Counted from the stretch's first letter, positions 1 through 9,796 are shown. The stretch is DNA of 64,000 nt from Streptomyces formicae (GCF_022647665.1 NZ_CP071872.1:3658001-3722000); one strand, 5' to 3'. The notes: generated from the sequence alone by a model not told the origin. Numbers and translations are program-made.

Positions 1-328
1 CCGGTCCAGTCCCCGGCCCCGGGCGCTGAGCGCGGCGGGCCATGTTCGGCCCCGGGCGGGTCCGACCAGGGTGTCGGCTACGCCAGGCTGTCGGTAACGC
101 GGTCAATGGTCCAGATTCGAGTCATTGGGCAACTTGCGATTGTTCGGCAGCAGTTCACTGCATCAGCATTGACGCGGTGTGTGTGAATCCTCAACACTCT
201 GCGTGCCTGCTATTGGCGTGACCGCAGACCATTGACGTCCGCCGCTGTACCGGGCCCCGCATTGTCCTGCTTGCCCGCCCGGTCCACCCCCCTTCGTGAC
301 CGGGCGCTGGAGTCCTGAGAGGTGACCA
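1..328. other. Intergenic region upstream of the phospholipase C gene
   Basis: No convincing coding frame is seen here; the reading frames present on the minus strand are low-complexity extensions antisense to the phospholipase gene. The stretch from about 90 to 215 is less GC-rich than its surroundings and probably carries the promoter of the gene starting at 329. A GTTCACTGCAT element at 153-163 resembles one half of a streptomycete PHO box, but the expected adjacent direct repeat is poor, so phosphate control is not claimed. Confidence 0.4.
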
Positions 329-2337
329 GTGGATCGTCGGAAGTTTCTGGGAGTGGCCGCCGGAGCGACGGCCGGAGCCGTCGCCGGGTCCGCGCTCGAT
401 CTCGCGGCGGGGGCCTCGGCCGCCGCCGCGACCGGCACGATAGCCGACGTCAAGCACATCGTCGTCCTCATGCAGGAGAACCGCAGCTTCGACCACTACT
501 TCGGGAAGCTGAAGGGCGTACGCGGCTACGCCGACCGCAGCGCCATGCTCCTGAACGGCGGGCACTCGGTCTTCAACCAGCCCAACGGCTCGGGCCGGCA
601 GTACCCGTACTCGCTGCGCGAGGGTGTCGGCGGCGACGCCTCGCTGGTGCCCCACTGCGCGCCCGGCCTCGGCCACGACTGGAACACGCAGCACGCCTGC
701 TGGAACGGCGCGCTGATGGACAACTTCGTCGCCGGAGCCGGTGGCGTGCACTCCATGGGCTACCTGGACCGCACCGACATCCCGTTCTACTACGCCCTCG
801 CGGACGCCTACACCGTCTGCGACTCCTACTTCTGCTCCTCGCTCACCGGCACAGGACCGAACCGTGCCTTCCTGTGGAGCGGGAAGATCGACGCCAGCCA
901 CAACAACGGCGGCGACCTCACGGGCTGCACCTGGAAGACGTACGCGGAGAACCTCCAGGACGCCGGAGTGACCTGGCGTGTCTACAACCGGCGGAACGAC
1001 AACTTCGGCGACAACGCCCTGGAGTACTTCAACCAGTTCGCGAATGCCGGTCCCGGCAATCCGCTGTACGACCGTGGCGTCGCCGACGTCCCCGGATCCT
1101 CCTCCACGCCCACCCACCAGGCCATCATCGACGCGATACGCGCGGACGTCGTGGGCGGCACCCTGCCCCAGGTGTCGTGGGTGGTGCCCAACCAGGCGTA
1201 CTCCGAGCACCCCTCCGGCAGCACGCCCGGCGACGGCCACCACTTCACCAACATGCTGCTCCAGGCGCTCAACGCCGACCCGGCCGTCTTCAACTCCACC
1301 GTCGTGATCGTCAACTACGACGAGAACGACGGCTTCTTCGACCACGTGCCGCCGCCGATCCCGCCGAGCGGCACCGCGGACGAGCTCGTCATCGGCGGCA
1401 AGCCGGTCGGTCTCGGCTTCCGCGTCCCCATGCTCGTGGTCTCGCCGTGGACCCGCGGCGGCTGGGTGAACTCCGAGGTCTTCGACCACACCTCCGTCAT
1501 CCGCTTCATGGAGAAGTGGACCGCGGCCATCGGCAAGCCCGCCAGTTCCCCAACATCAGCGCCTGGCGGCGCAAGGTGTGCGGTGACCTGACGAGCGTCT
1601 TCGACTTCGCCGCACCGGTGAACGGGCTGCCGTCGCTCCCCGCGACGACGACGATCGGCAGCCGCTGCGACGGCGTCCCCAACCCCGTGCCGCAGACCAA
1701 CGCGCTGCCCGCCCAGGAGTCCGGCACCCGGCCCGCCAGGGCGCTGCCGTACCAGGCCAACGGCTACCTCGACCGCCTGGAGATCAGCGGCACCACGATG
1801 AGGCCCTGGTTCAAGATGGTGAACGTGGGCACGCCCGCCAAGCAGGCCGCTCACTTCTCCATCCACCCCAACGCCCACCGCTCCCGCACCCCGTGGCAGT
1901 ACACCGTCGAAGCGGGCGGTACCCAGGAGGACTTCTTCAACGTCGGCGCGGGCTTCGGCGACGGCAAGTACGACATCAGCATGTACGGTCCGAACCGCTT
2001 CATGCGCCGCTTCATCGGCGACGCCACGACGGCGGGCAAGAGCGCCTTCGTCAGCAGCCGCTTCGCGGTGGAGTCGGGCACGGGCAAGCTCGCGATCTGG
2101 TTCACCATGAAGAACACCTCCACCTCGTCGGTGACCTTCACCGTCAAGTCGAACGCCTACCGCTCCGGCAGCTGGACCTACACCGTCCCGGCCGGCGGCA
2201 GCACGGAGGACTTCTTCAACAACGTGGCCCTCGCGAACGGCTGGTACGACTACACCATCACGGTCAGCAGCGACACCGGCTGGTCGCAGCGGTTCGTCGG
2301 CCACATCGAGACCGGAGCGGCGAGCATCTCCGGCTGA
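329..2337 (+). pseudogene. Phosphocholine-type (non-hemolytic) phospholipase C, Tat-exported, frameshifted
   Basis: The GTG at 329 opens a twin-arginine signal (RRKFLG, then an alanine-rich h-region). The mature start carries the phosphoesterase signature ENRSFDHYFG, and NYDENDGFFDHVPPP follows near residue 330, both typical of the bacterial phospholipase C/AcpA family. The frame is lost near 1535-1545 and the family sequence resumes one frame over (QFPNISAWRRKVCGD). It continues through two similar C-terminal beta domains, each with a (Q/T)EDFFN motif, to the stop at 2337. Restoring one missing base gives about 669 residues, normal for the family. The enzyme would cleave phospholipid head groups outside the cell and is probably unrelated to the pectin genes. 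The indel may be a sequencing error. Confidence 0.85.
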
Positions 2338-2410
2338 CCGGCTGACCGGCTGATCGACGAGCCGGCTGATCGACGGGCCGACCGAGGCGCACATCGAGGG
2401 CGTGTTCCGC
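2338..2410. other. Convergent intergenic spacer with short direct repeats
   Basis: This short spacer separates two convergent genes. It contains repeated CTGACCGG and CGGCTGATCGACG units and a weak hairpin (CCGGCT at 2346-2351 pairing with AGCCGG at 2360-2365). It could act as a modest bidirectional terminator, but the stem is only 6 bp. Confidence 0.3.
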
Positions 2411-3115
2411 TTACGACGGCGCCGCCGCGGGCCAGGTGATCCACGATTCGGGGATCTCCTCGCCCAGGCGGCGTACGTCACCGGGCGCGAGCACGCCCTC
2501 GCTCAGCAGCCCGGCCGCGACGAGGCGGGCGACGGCGATCGCACCGGGCGGGTTGAAGTGGATGTCGTCCCGCGTCGTCGCGGTCCAGTGGAAGTACCTC
2601 TTCGTCTCCTCGGTGCCGAGCTTCCCCCACAGCGCGAGGGACAGGGCCTGGATGTCGAGCAGGGGGACGTCCTCGTCCTGTGCGAGGGCCCGCATGGCGG
2701 CCGGGTACTCGCCGTGGGTGGGCACCGCGTTGCCCTCGGGGTCGAAGGCGCGGCGCTCCACCGAGGTGAGCAGCACGGGCCGTGCCCCGTGGGCCCTCGC
2801 CCCCTCGACGTACCGGCGCAGAAAGCCCTGGTACGTCGTCCAGGGCTCGGTGTGGCGCGTGGGGTCCTCCGTCTTCTGGTCGTTGTGGCCGAACTGGACG
2901 AGCACGACATCGTCCGGCCGGACGGCCTCCAGGATCCCGGCGAGCCGGTCCTCGTCGACGAAGCTCCTCGAACTGCGGCCGTCCACCGCGTGATTGCGGA
3001 CACCCAGGTCCTGGTGGAGGAAGAACGGCAGGGCCATGCCCCAGCCGGCCTGAGGGGCGTGGGCGGCCTTCTTCCGCGCGGCGGTGGAGTCGCCCGCTAT
3101 GTACAGGGTGGTCAT
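2411..3115 (-). CDS. SGNH/GDSL rhamnogalacturonan acetylesterase-like hydrolase
   Basis: This 234-residue protein shows the SGNH blocks in order: block I AGDSTA at residues 6-11 with the nucleophile Ser, block III FGHND near residue 75, and block V DDIHFNPPG near 190 with the catalytic Asp and His. Length and motif spacing fit the CE12/rhamnogalacturonan acetylesterase group, which removes O-acetyl groups from galacturonic acid in the rhamnogalacturonan backbone. There is no signal peptide, so it probably works on imported oligosaccharides. Its ATG overlaps the TGA of the upstream oxidoreductase by 4 bp (ATGA), so the two are translationally coupled. Substrate is inferred from the surrounding pectin genes. 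Confidence 0.85.
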   Translation of the reverse strand: MTTLYIAGDSTAARKKAAHAPQAGWGMALPFFLHQDLGVRNHAVDGRSSRSFVDEDRLAGILEAVRPDDVVLVQFGHNDQKTEDPTRHTEPWTTYQGFLRRYVEGARAHGARPVLLTSVERRAFDPEGNAVPTHGEYPAAMRALAQDEDVPLLDIQALSLALWGKLGTEETKRYFHWTATTRDDIHFNPPGAIAVARLVAAGLLSEGVLAPGDVRRLGEEIPESWITWPAAAPS

Positions 3116-4287
3116 GCGCCCACCACCCGCGTGGTGAGCGCCCAGGGGGCGCCGAGTTCCGAGTAGAGGGAGAGGGTTTCGGCGCTCTCGGCGACCAGTG
3201 CGTCGATGCCCGGCAGGACGCGCCGCCGTTTGCCGCCGTCCGTCGTGAGGGCCTCGGCGTGCCAGGCGTCCGGCGGGAGTTCGGCCGGGTCCGGGGCGAG
3301 CCGGATCGCCTCCACGACCCGCATGAACGCGCCGGTGACGTCCGGCGGAACCAGCAGGTCCGCACCGCCTGCCAGATGCTCGGCCAGGTTCTCCAGCAGA
3401 TCCGTCCTGCCGTGCACGGTCTCGACGTCGTCGTGCCCGGACCGCTGGAGCAGGACGCGGTCCTGCATGTACCAGAAGGTGATCCGGCCGCGGTCGCCGT
3501 GCACGATCACGTACGGATCGGTCGACCGCGCGGCGCACAGCGTCCCCGCGACGGTGACCTGGCCGCCGCGCGCCGTCGTGATCCGCACGCACGAAGTGTC
3601 GTCGGACTCGATGGCGTTGGCCCGGAACAGCTCGGTCTCGACCACGGCCGCGTCCTCGGCGCGCACACCGCCGTCGAGCGCGAGGGCGGTGGAGACGGCG
3701 TGCGCCAGGGGATTCGTCAGCACCCCGTCGGTCACATCGGCACCGTCGAGGCGTCTGCGCCCGGCCCAGGGCGCCCGGCGGTAGTACGCCTCCTCGCGCA
3801 CCCACGCACCGGCCGCGCCGACCCCCAGCACCTCACCGATCGCCCCCTCGGCGATCAGCGCGCGGATCGCGGGGACGGCGCCCGAGCCGAGCGCCTGGAA
3901 GCCGATCTGGCATACCACCCCCGCCGCGGCGACCCCGTCGGCCATCCGCCGGAACTCCGCGTACGAGGGCGCGGGCGGTTTCTCCAGCAGCAGATGCACC
4001 CCGCGCCCGGCGGCCGCCAGCGCCAGGTCCGTGTGGGTCTGGATGGGGGTGCTGACGACGGCGACGGCCGCGCCGGTGGCGTCCAGCAGCTCGGCGAGGT
4101 CCGCGGACTGCCGCGGCGCACCGAAGCCGTCGAGCTCCTGGTCGGTGAGGGGCTGGAGTTCACAGACCCCGGCGAGGCGCACGAGCCCCAGCTCCTCGAT
4201 ACGGCGGATGTTCGCCAGGTGCCGGCGGCCGTGGCCACGGGCACCGGCGAGGACGACGGGCAGCGGGGTACGGGGAGTGACGGTCAT
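3112..4287 (-). CDS. Gfo/Idh/MocA family oxidoreductase
   Basis: The protein has 391 residues. The N-terminus (PVVLAGARGHGRRHLANI) is a Rossmann dinucleotide-binding segment, and the EKPPAP motif near residue 110 is the conserved catalytic-lysine EKP of the family. The C-terminal half is the usual alpha/beta substrate domain. Members oxidise or reduce sugars and inositols with NAD(P). Here it is first in a two-gene operon with the SGNH esterase, so a galacturonate- or rhamnose-derived substrate is likely but unproven. The ATG at 4287 lies 56 bp from a 21-bp palindrome that sits between this operon and the divergent pectin methylesterase. Confidence 0.85.
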   Translation of the reverse strand: MTVTPRTPLPVVLAGARGHGRRHLANIRRIEELGLVRLAGVCELQPLTDQELDGFGAPRQSADLAELLDATGAAVAVVSTPIQTHTDLALAAAGRGVHLLLEKPPAPSYAEFRRMADGVAAAGVVCQIGFQALGSGAVPAIRALIAEGAIGEVLGVGAAGAWVREEAYYRRAPWAGRRRLDGADVTDGVLTNPLAHAVSTALALDGGVRAEDAAVVETELFRANAIESDDTSCVRITTARGGQVTVAGTLCAARSTDPYVIVHGDRGRITFWYMQDRVLLQRSGHDDVETVHGRTDLLENLAEHLAGGADLLVPPDVTGAFMRVVEAIRLAPDPAELPPDAWHAEALTTDGGKRRRVLPGIDALVAESAETLSLYSELGAPWALTTRVVGA

Positions 4288-4342
4288 CGGATCCTCTCCG
4301 ATCTGAAGGGTGGTCAGCTCGGTTTCCCTATGGTTCCATGAG

Positions 4343-4363
4343 TGGCATTCCATAGGAATGCCA
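4343..4363. promoter_or_regulatory. Perfect 21-bp palindromic operator candidate, site 1
   Basis: TGGCATTCC at 4343-4351 and GGAATGCCA at 4355-4363 form a perfect inverted repeat around ATA. It lies between divergent genes, 56 bp from the oxidoreductase start and 42 bp from the pectin methylesterase start, where one regulator could control both promoters. Related elements occur at 54592-54612 and 62908-62928. The protein that binds it cannot be read from the DNA. Confidence 0.7.
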
Positions 4364-4404
4364 TCTCCATGCCGACCGATCAGCCGGCGTAAGGAGCCCG
4401 TTCC

Positions 4405-5898
4405 ATGCGATGGTTGCGTCAGATCACGGCTCTCGCGGCGGCGGTGACACTGCCGTTGGCCGTCTCGCCGCCCGCAGAGGCCGGCCGGCCTCCCGCACCG
4501 GCCGCCCAGGGACGCCCGGCGTCCGTCCTCTCGCCGCAGGGAGTCGAGCGGCCCGTCTGCACGGACACGCCCCTGCGGATCACCTTCGACTCGCCGCCCC
4601 GGCTGGGCAGGACGGGTCAGCTCCAGGTGCATCATGCCGACGGCACGCTGGTGGACGTCGTCGACCTCGCCGATCCCGGGACCAGGCAGCGCGGCATCGG
4701 CGGTGCCCTCACCGCCTACGGGGAGGTCCACCGCTGGTTCTACGAACCCGTCGTGATCGACGGCAACACCGCCTCGGTGTACCTGCACTACGTCCTGGAC
4801 CCGGGCCAGGAGTACTACGTGACGATGGACGAGGGCTTCTTCCGCGGCAAGGAGGCCATCGACGACCACGACACCTGGCGGTTCCGCACCCGGCAAGGGC
4901 CACCGAAAGGCACGGCCCGGCTCACCGTCGGAGGCGCGGGCGGCGGCGACGTCGACTTCTGCACCGTCCAGGGCGCCGTCGACTTCGTCCCCGAGAACAA
5001 CCCCGCCCCGGTCCGTATCGACGTCGCCCCCGGGTCGTACCGCGAGATCGTCTACGTGTCCCAGACCAAGCCGCACATCACGGTCAGCGGCGAAAGCGCG
5101 GCGAGCACCGTGATCGGCTACCCGAACAACAGCGTGCTCAACGGCGACGCCGCCATGTCGGACGTACCCGCCCGGCAGAGCTACTGCCCGCGGCGCGTGC
5201 TGCCCCAGCCGGACCGGTTCAACTGCTGGCGCGCGGCCTTCGGCGTCGACGCCGACGACTTCCGGCTGGAGAACGTCACCGTCCACAACACCACACCGGA
5301 CGGCGGCTCCCAGGCCGAGGCCTTCCGCGGCAACGGCGACCGGATCGTCCTCGACCGGGTCCGGGTGCTCAGCCACCAGGACAGCCTGCGGCTCCAGGGG
5401 CGCGCCTTCGTGACCGGCAGCTACATCGAGGGCGATGTCGACTTCGTCTGGGGGACCGGAGGGGTCTTCGTCCAGGACAGCGAGCTCAAGTCGCTGGACA
5501 TCGGGTACATCAGCCAGATCCGCAACGGCGAGGACCAGCCGGGCAACGTCTTCGTCCGCACCCGGCTGACACGGGCGGACACCGTTCCCGACGGCAGCGT
5601 CCTGCTCGGCCGGATCGACAAGCGTTTTCCGGCGAGTCAGGTCGTCTTCCTCGACTCCGTCATGGACGCCCACGTCGCCCCCGTCGGCTGGGGGATCAGC
5701 GACGGCGACTGCATCACCGTCGACAGGCTGCGCTTCTGGGAGTTCGGCAGCACCGGTCCGTCCGGGGACCCGGTGGACACCGGCGGCCGCCTGGCCTGCT
5801 CGCGCCAGCTCGATGCCGACGAGGCCGAGGAGTGGCGCGACCCCGCACACCTGCTCGACGGATGGGACCCGCGCACACCGACGACGGACGGAAGGTGA
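4405..5898 (+). CDS. Secreted pectin methylesterase (CE8) with N-terminal beta domain
   Basis: The 497-residue protein begins with a Sec-type signal peptide ending near AEA-G. Residues about 50-165 look like an Ig-like domain, followed by a right-handed beta-helix pectinesterase domain. Family marks are HQDSLRLQG (catalytic Gln/Asp region, about 320), GDVDFVWG (second catalytic Asp, about 345) and LLGRIDKR (active-site Arg, about 400). The usual GxVDFIFG and LGRxW are slightly altered. The enzyme removes methyl esters from homogalacturonan outside the cell, opening it to polygalacturonases and lyases. AAGGAG at 4391-4396 fixes the ATG start. It probably forms an operon with the next gene, 7 bp downstream. 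Confidence 0.92.
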   Translation: MRWLRQITALAAAVTLPLAVSPPAEAGRPPAPAAQGRPASVLSPQGVERPVCTDTPLRITFDSPPRLGRTGQLQVHHADGTLVDVVDLADPGTRQRGIGGALTAYGEVHRWFYEPVVIDGNTASVYLHYVLDPGQEYYVTMDEGFFRGKEAIDDHDTWRFRTRQGPPKGTARLTVGGAGGGDVDFCTVQGAVDFVPENNPAPVRIDVAPGSYREIVYVSQTKPHITVSGESAASTVIGYPNNSVLNGDAAMSDVPARQSYCPRRVLPQPDRFNCWRAAFGVDADDFRLENVTVHNTTPDGGSQAEAFRGNGDRIVLDRVRVLSHQDSLRLQGRAFVTGSYIEGDVDFVWGTGGVFVQDSELKSLDIGYISQIRNGEDQPGNVFVRTRLTRADTVPDGSVLLGRIDKRFPASQVVFLDSVMDAHVAPVGWGISDGDCITVDRLRFWEFGSTGPSGDPVDTGGRLACSRQLDADEAEEWRDPAHLLDGWDPRTPTTDGR

Positions 5899-5905
5899 AC
5901 CGACG

Positions 5906-7126
5906 GTGAGACGCAGAGCCGTACTCGGCGCACTCGGCGCCTTCGGCGCGACGGCGACGGCCGCGCCTTTTTCCCCCGCGTCCGCGGCCACGCCCGCGGG
6001 CACGCCCGAGCCCGTGCATCCCCTCGGCGCCGCCCCTGACCGGCCGCGCCCGGTCGGACCGGTCGACCAGGAGGTCGCGGCCGCCCACAGCATCGACTAC
6101 AAGGCCCTGCCGCAGGAGGCCGTCGGTGTCGACGCGGAGCAGCTGATGACCGTTCACACCGAGGCGGACGTCGCCGGCATACGGTCCGCGCTCGTCGCCG
6201 AGGTGTGGAAGTCCGCGGACGGCCGGCTGCCCACGGCGCTGCCGGAGGTGGAGCACGATGTCGCGGCCCCGGAACTGCCCGCCTTCGACGGCGTGCGCAG
6301 CATCGACCGACTGACGGTGCGGCTGCCGTACGGGCTGTCCTCCGTCGTCTTCCTGCTGCTGCCCCGGCGCACCGCCCACGGCCGCTTCGCCTTCTACCAC
6401 AACGGCCACGGCGAGGAGCCGAGCACCATGCACCGCACCGCGCAGGCGCTGCTCGACAGCGGCTACGGTGTGCTGCTCTTCGCCATGCCCCTCTACCACT
6501 GGAACCCGCGGGAGCTCGAAGACCCCCAGGACCCGTCCCGGAAGATCGTCGTCGAGTCGCACAACGACCTCGGACCCTGGGAGACCCCGCAGTTCTCCAC
6601 GCTGAGATTCTTCCTGGAGCCGCCGGCGGTGGTGATGAACCACGTCCGCCGCACGTACCGGCCCTCCTCGGTGCAGATGATCGGCCTCTCCGGCGGCGGC
6701 TGGGCCACCACCGTCTACCCGGCACTCGACCCTCGGGTCACCCGCAGCTACCCCACGGCCGGGTCCCTGCCCTTCTACCTGCGCTCCGCGCCGCCCAAGC
6801 CCCGGCCCACGACCGGGGACTGGGAACAGCGCCAGGACCGCCACCCCGCCTTCTACGCGATCGCCGACTTCATGGACCTGTACGCGCTGGGCTCGGTGGG
6901 GGAGCACCGCCGGCAGATGCAGATCCTCAACCGGTTCGACGAGTGCTGCTTCAACGGGGTGGGGCACCGCAGCTACGAGGCGGTGGTGCGGCAGCGGGTG
7001 GAGGCGGTGGGGAACGGGCACTGGGAGCTGCTGGAGGACGCGACGCACGGGGACCACACAATCAGCCCGTTCGCGCTGTCGGTGGTCCTGTGGGACCTCG
7101 ACGTCCAGTGCGGCCGCTTGCCGTAG
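5906..7126 (+). CDS. Tat-exported alpha/beta hydrolase, probable esterase
   Basis: The GTG at 5906 lies just after the pectin methylesterase stop and gives a 406-residue protein with a twin-arginine signal (RRRAVLGALGAFG). The hydrolase core includes FYHNGHGE near 160, the nucleophile elbow GLSGGGW near 260 and a terminal HGDHT that supplies the catalytic His. It is not a close match to a named carbohydrate esterase that I recognise. Position next to CE8 suggests removal of an acyl or methyl substituent from pectin outside the cell, but an unrelated ester substrate cannot be excluded. Confidence 0.75.
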   Translation: MRRRAVLGALGAFGATATAAPFSPASAATPAGTPEPVHPLGAAPDRPRPVGPVDQEVAAAHSIDYKALPQEAVGVDAEQLMTVHTEADVAGIRSALVAEVWKSADGRLPTALPEVEHDVAAPELPAFDGVRSIDRLTVRLPYGLSSVVFLLLPRRTAHGRFAFYHNGHGEEPSTMHRTAQALLDSGYGVLLFAMPLYHWNPRELEDPQDPSRKIVVESHNDLGPWETPQFSTLRFFLEPPAVVMNHVRRTYRPSSVQMIGLSGGGWATTVYPALDPRVTRSYPTAGSLPFYLRSAPPKPRPTTGDWEQRQDRHPAFYAIADFMDLYALGSVGEHRRQMQILNRFDECCFNGVGHRSYEAVVRQRVEAVGNGHWELLEDATHGDHTISPFALSVVLWDLDVQCGRLP

Positions 7127-7190
7127 AGGGCTTTTCCCGACCCCGCCCCTTCCCGCTGCATCGATTTGCGGCTCCGCCGCGTGGGTGGGG

Positions 7191-7203
7191 GGGGCTCCGC
7201 CCC
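7191..7203. repeat. GGGGCTCCGCCCC element at the left edge of the 9-kb island
   Basis: A 13-bp hairpin-forming element (5-bp GC stem, TCC loop) lies in the 107-bp spacer after the alpha/beta hydrolase. The same element occurs inverted at 16383-16395 and twice at 36043-36079. It is a common type of intergenic repeat in streptomycetes and may serve as a weak terminator. Confidence 0.6.
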
Positions 7204-7233
7204 GGACCTTGTGCGTGCCTTCGGCCGTGGCTG

Positions 7234-8402
7234 CTAGAAGTGGTCGGGCAGCCAGGGCTCGAACTGTGCCGTGCTGCGGACGAGGGTCGCGAGCGCTTTC
7301 TCCGATACGGCGTGGACTCCGGCCATGCGGGCCGAGGTGGTGGACCGGTAGCCGCCTGCGTACCAGACCGCGAGCTGGCGCCGTGTGAAGGTCACCTGCC
7401 CCTCGACGTGGGTGGGGACGATCTCGGCCGCTCCGGCCCTGATCTGAAGCATCCACCGGCCCCACCCGCCAGTCTCGTCCTCGATCTCCATCGGTACGGC
7501 AGTGGTGAGGTCGCCCGGCCAGCCGCGGAACCGTATGGCCTCGGGGATATCGAGGATGCGGAGCATCCAGGGGTGCCAGGCTTCGGCGGTGGTGCGGTGG
7601 TGGCGGAGTCCGTGAAGGAGGATGGGGTGAGGGGGAGGGCGCCGCGCCGGAAGGTGATGGTGCGGGCGCGAGTGTTATGGCGGCTGAGGAAGGCGAGCAT
7701 GGCTGTGGCGGCGGGCTGGCCGGCGGCCCAGAAGTCGTGGACGACTAGGTTCATGCCGTGGCGCTCGTGACGCATTGTGGTAAGGCTGAGCAGGCCGGCG
7801 GTGGGGTGGCCGGGCCGGGCGAAGCGGTAGGTGGTGAGGTTGCTCTTGTCCTGCTTCCACCGGGTCCACCAGGAGGGCCGATGGACGGGGCCGTTCCACT
7901 GGCGGGCGAGGTCGCGTTGGAGGGCTTCGGCTTCGTCGGTCAGTCCGTGCTCGACCTCGAAGTCCGCACTGGCGAAGGAGCGCTTGAGGTCGTCGGTTGC
8001 CACTCCCCAGGCGAGGACGCCGGTGGGGGCTTCCCATCCGAGGCGGCGGGCATAGCCGGTGGAGGAGGTGGTGATCGTAGAGATCACTGCCCCACGCTCG
8101 ATCAGAGGGCGCAATCGTTCGGCAGTCATGTCGGTGGCCAGGTGGTCGCCGCGCTCCTCGGGGGCCACGCATCCGTCGCCGAGGCAGGCGCTGGGGACGG
8201 GAGCGCCGCCGAAGAACTGATCGACGAGCAGGCCGAGGCCGCCGGCGACGACCCGGCCGCCGCGGGTGGCGACCTGGAGGTCGGCGTGCTCGCGCAGGTG
8301 GGTGATGTCCCCGATGGAATGGCCGTAGGCGCGGGTGGCGAGCTGGTCGTATTGCTCCCACAGGCCGTCATCGGCTGGGGCGAAGGTCAACTGCTGGTTC
8401 AT
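7234..8402 (-). pseudogene. Eis-like GNAT N-acetyltransferase, frameshifted
   Basis: Last gene of the island operon. The ATG at 8402 starts an Eis-family protein: the N-terminal GNAT half contains GVLAWGV-type motifs and PSWWTRW near residue 180. The frame breaks in a C-rich stretch read from 7640 to 7624 and continues one frame over (LLHGLRHHRTTAEAWHPWMLRILD), then into the SCP2-like tail ending AQFEPWLPDHF at 7234, a typical Eis C-terminal carboxylate. Restoring one base gives about 389 residues, the normal family size. Eis proteins acetylate amines on antibiotics, peptides or proteins. Here it may modify the operon product or protect against it. The indel may be a sequence error. Confidence 0.8.
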
Positions 8403-8411
8403 AGTCCGCCT

Positions 8412-8942
8412 TCAGTAGTGGGTGGCGTCGCGGGCGGCGTCGGAGTCCAGGGGGACGAGGAAGGTGCGGGTGAAGGCCAGGACGCTGGCGCCCGCCTGGT
8501 TGTGGGCGGCGGTGTGGCAGGTGATGACCCCGGTGTCGGGACGGCTCTCGGAGGCCCGGCGGGTGAGGATCCGCGTCTGCGCGTACAGGGTGTCGCCGAT
8601 GTGGACGGGCGCGGTGAAGCGCACCTGGTCGACGGCGAGGTTGGCGGTGGTCAGGCCGCTGATGCTGCGGACGGTCATGCCGGCCACGAGGTTGAGGGTG
8701 ACGCCGGAGCAGACCAGGATGCGGCCCCACTGGGTCTGGCTGCTGTAGTGGGCATCGGTGTGGATGGGGGCGACGTTGCCGCTCAGGGCGGTGCCGAGGA
8801 GGTTGTCGGGTTCGGTGACGGTCCGGCCGGGCCGGTGCTCGATGACCAGGCCGGGGACGAGTTCGGGGTAGGAGAGGCCGACGTTCTCCCGGATCCGGTG
8901 CTCGCCGATCTGGCGGTAGCCACGTGGCAGGCCGGGGCTCAT
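8412..8942 (-). CDS. MaoC-like (hot-dog fold) acyl dehydratase/hydratase
   Basis: This 176-residue protein matches a single hot-dog MaoC domain: LPRGYRQIGEHRIRENVGLSYPE at the start, a central segment with DAHYSSQTQWGRI, and GDTLYAQTRIL near 125. Members reversibly hydrate trans-2-enoyl-CoA or enoyl-ACP. The central segment has His-98 where the family places its catalytic Asp/His pair. It overlaps the CitE-like gene by ATGA, so the two are made together. In this operon it could dehydrate a 3-hydroxyacyl chain made by the KAS III and ACP, or hydrate an unsaturated thioester for the CitE-like enzyme. Confidence 0.8.
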   Translation of the reverse strand: MSPGLPRGYRQIGEHRIRENVGLSYPELVPGLVIEHRPGRTVTEPDNLLGTALSGNVAPIHTDAHYSSQTQWGRILVCSGVTLNLVAGMTVRSISGLTTANLAVDQVRFTAPVHIGDTLYAQTRILTRRASESRPDTGVITCHTAAHNQAGASVLAFTRTFLVPLDSDAARDATHY

Positions 8943-9796
8943 GCCGTACGGTCCGCTTCGGTGATGAGCGCGCGGGTGGCGTTGAAGAAGGGGGTGCCGC
9001 GCATATGCCCGTCCACGGTGGTCACCGTTCCGTCGCTGGCGGCGGCGGCCGCGGCGATGGCGCGGGCCTGGGCGATCTCCTCCGCGGTGGGCGTGAAGAC
9101 CTCGTTGATCACCTTTACGTGGCGGGGATGGACGCAGCCCTTGCCGTAGAAGCCGAGATCCTTGGCCCGCTCGGCGTCACGGCGCAGGATGCTGGGGTTG
9201 TCGAGTTCCCAGGTGGGGGCGTCGACCGCGGGGATGTTCGCGGCGGTGGCCGCGGTGATGAGGGCTGAGCGGGCGTAGTGGAGGGCGTCCCAGCCCAGGC
9301 CGCAGCGGACGGAGGCGGCGTAGTCGGCGGAGCCGAAGATGACGCCGCCGAGCCGGGGCGCGCGCATGATCGCGGGCAGGGTGGTGAAGGCCCGGGGGCT
9401 TTCGATCAGCGCCCACATGTCGGGGGTGTAGCCGTCGGTGTCGAGCGTGGCGGCGACGACTTCGATGTCGCGGGGGGATTCCACCTTGGGGACCACGATG
9501 AGGTCGGGCCGGGCGGTGTAGGCGGCGAGGGCGACGAGGTCCTTGATGCCGTCGAGTGTCGTGAGGCTGTTCATGCGGATGCCGAGGGTGCACGGCGGGT
9601 CGGGTAGGGCGAAGAACGCCTCCGATGCTGTGCGGGCGGTCTGCTTGTCGGCCGGGGCGACGGAGTCCTCGATGTCGACGACAGCGACTGCGGCGCCTGC
9701 GCTCTGCGCGCTGGTGAAGCGGTCTGTGTGCAGGCCGGGGGTGATGATCCAGGCCCGTCCTGGCCTGCGGATGGTGCTGGTCATGGGGGTGGTCAC
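8939..9796 (-). CDS. HpcH/HpaI-superfamily CitE-like lyase (malyl-CoA/citramalyl-CoA lyase type)
   Basis: The protein has 285 residues from GTG 9796 (ATG 9784 is an alternative). It shows CitE-family signatures: VVDIEDSVAP near residue 40, IRMNSL near 75, ALIESP near 125 and GVIFGSADYAAS near 150, a TIM barrel binding Mg2+ and a thioester. Relatives cleave or form malyl-CoA-type 3-hydroxyacyl thioesters, and some have become thioesterases. It overlaps the ACP stop and the MaoC start by 4 bp. With MaoC it resembles the beta-methylmalyl/mesaconyl-CoA enzyme pair, but the true substrate is unknown. Confidence 0.82.
   Translation of the reverse strand: MTTPMTSTIRRPGRAWIITPGLHTDRFTSAQSAGAAVAVVDIEDSVAPADKQTARTASEAFFALPDPPCTLGIRMNSLTTLDGIKDLVALAAYTARPDLIVVPKVESPRDIEVVAATLDTDGYTPDMWALIESPRAFTTLPAIMRAPRLGGVIFGSADYAASVRCGLGWDALHYARSALITAATAANIPAVDAPTWELDNPSILRRDAERAKDLGFYGKGCVHPRHVKVINEVFTPTAEEIAQARAIAAAAAASDGTVTTVDGHMRGTPFFNATRALITEADRTA

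Noticed and set aside
153..174. Possible PHO box upstream of the phospholipase gene
   Set aside because: One half resembles GTTCACC but the adjacent 11-bp repeat is poor, so phosphate regulation is not supported.
322..2337. Single continuous frame through the phospholipase C region
   Set aside because: Its first 400 codons are Arg/Pro-rich nonsense, while the frame from 329 carries the signal peptide and catalytic motifs; the gene changes frame near 1540.
3112..6093. Very long minus-strand open frame that would join the oxidoreductase with a region antisense to the pectin methylesterase
   Set aside because: Only the part below 4287 has family similarity; the upstream part is low-complexity Val/Asp/Gly sequence typical of antisense frames in high-GC DNA.
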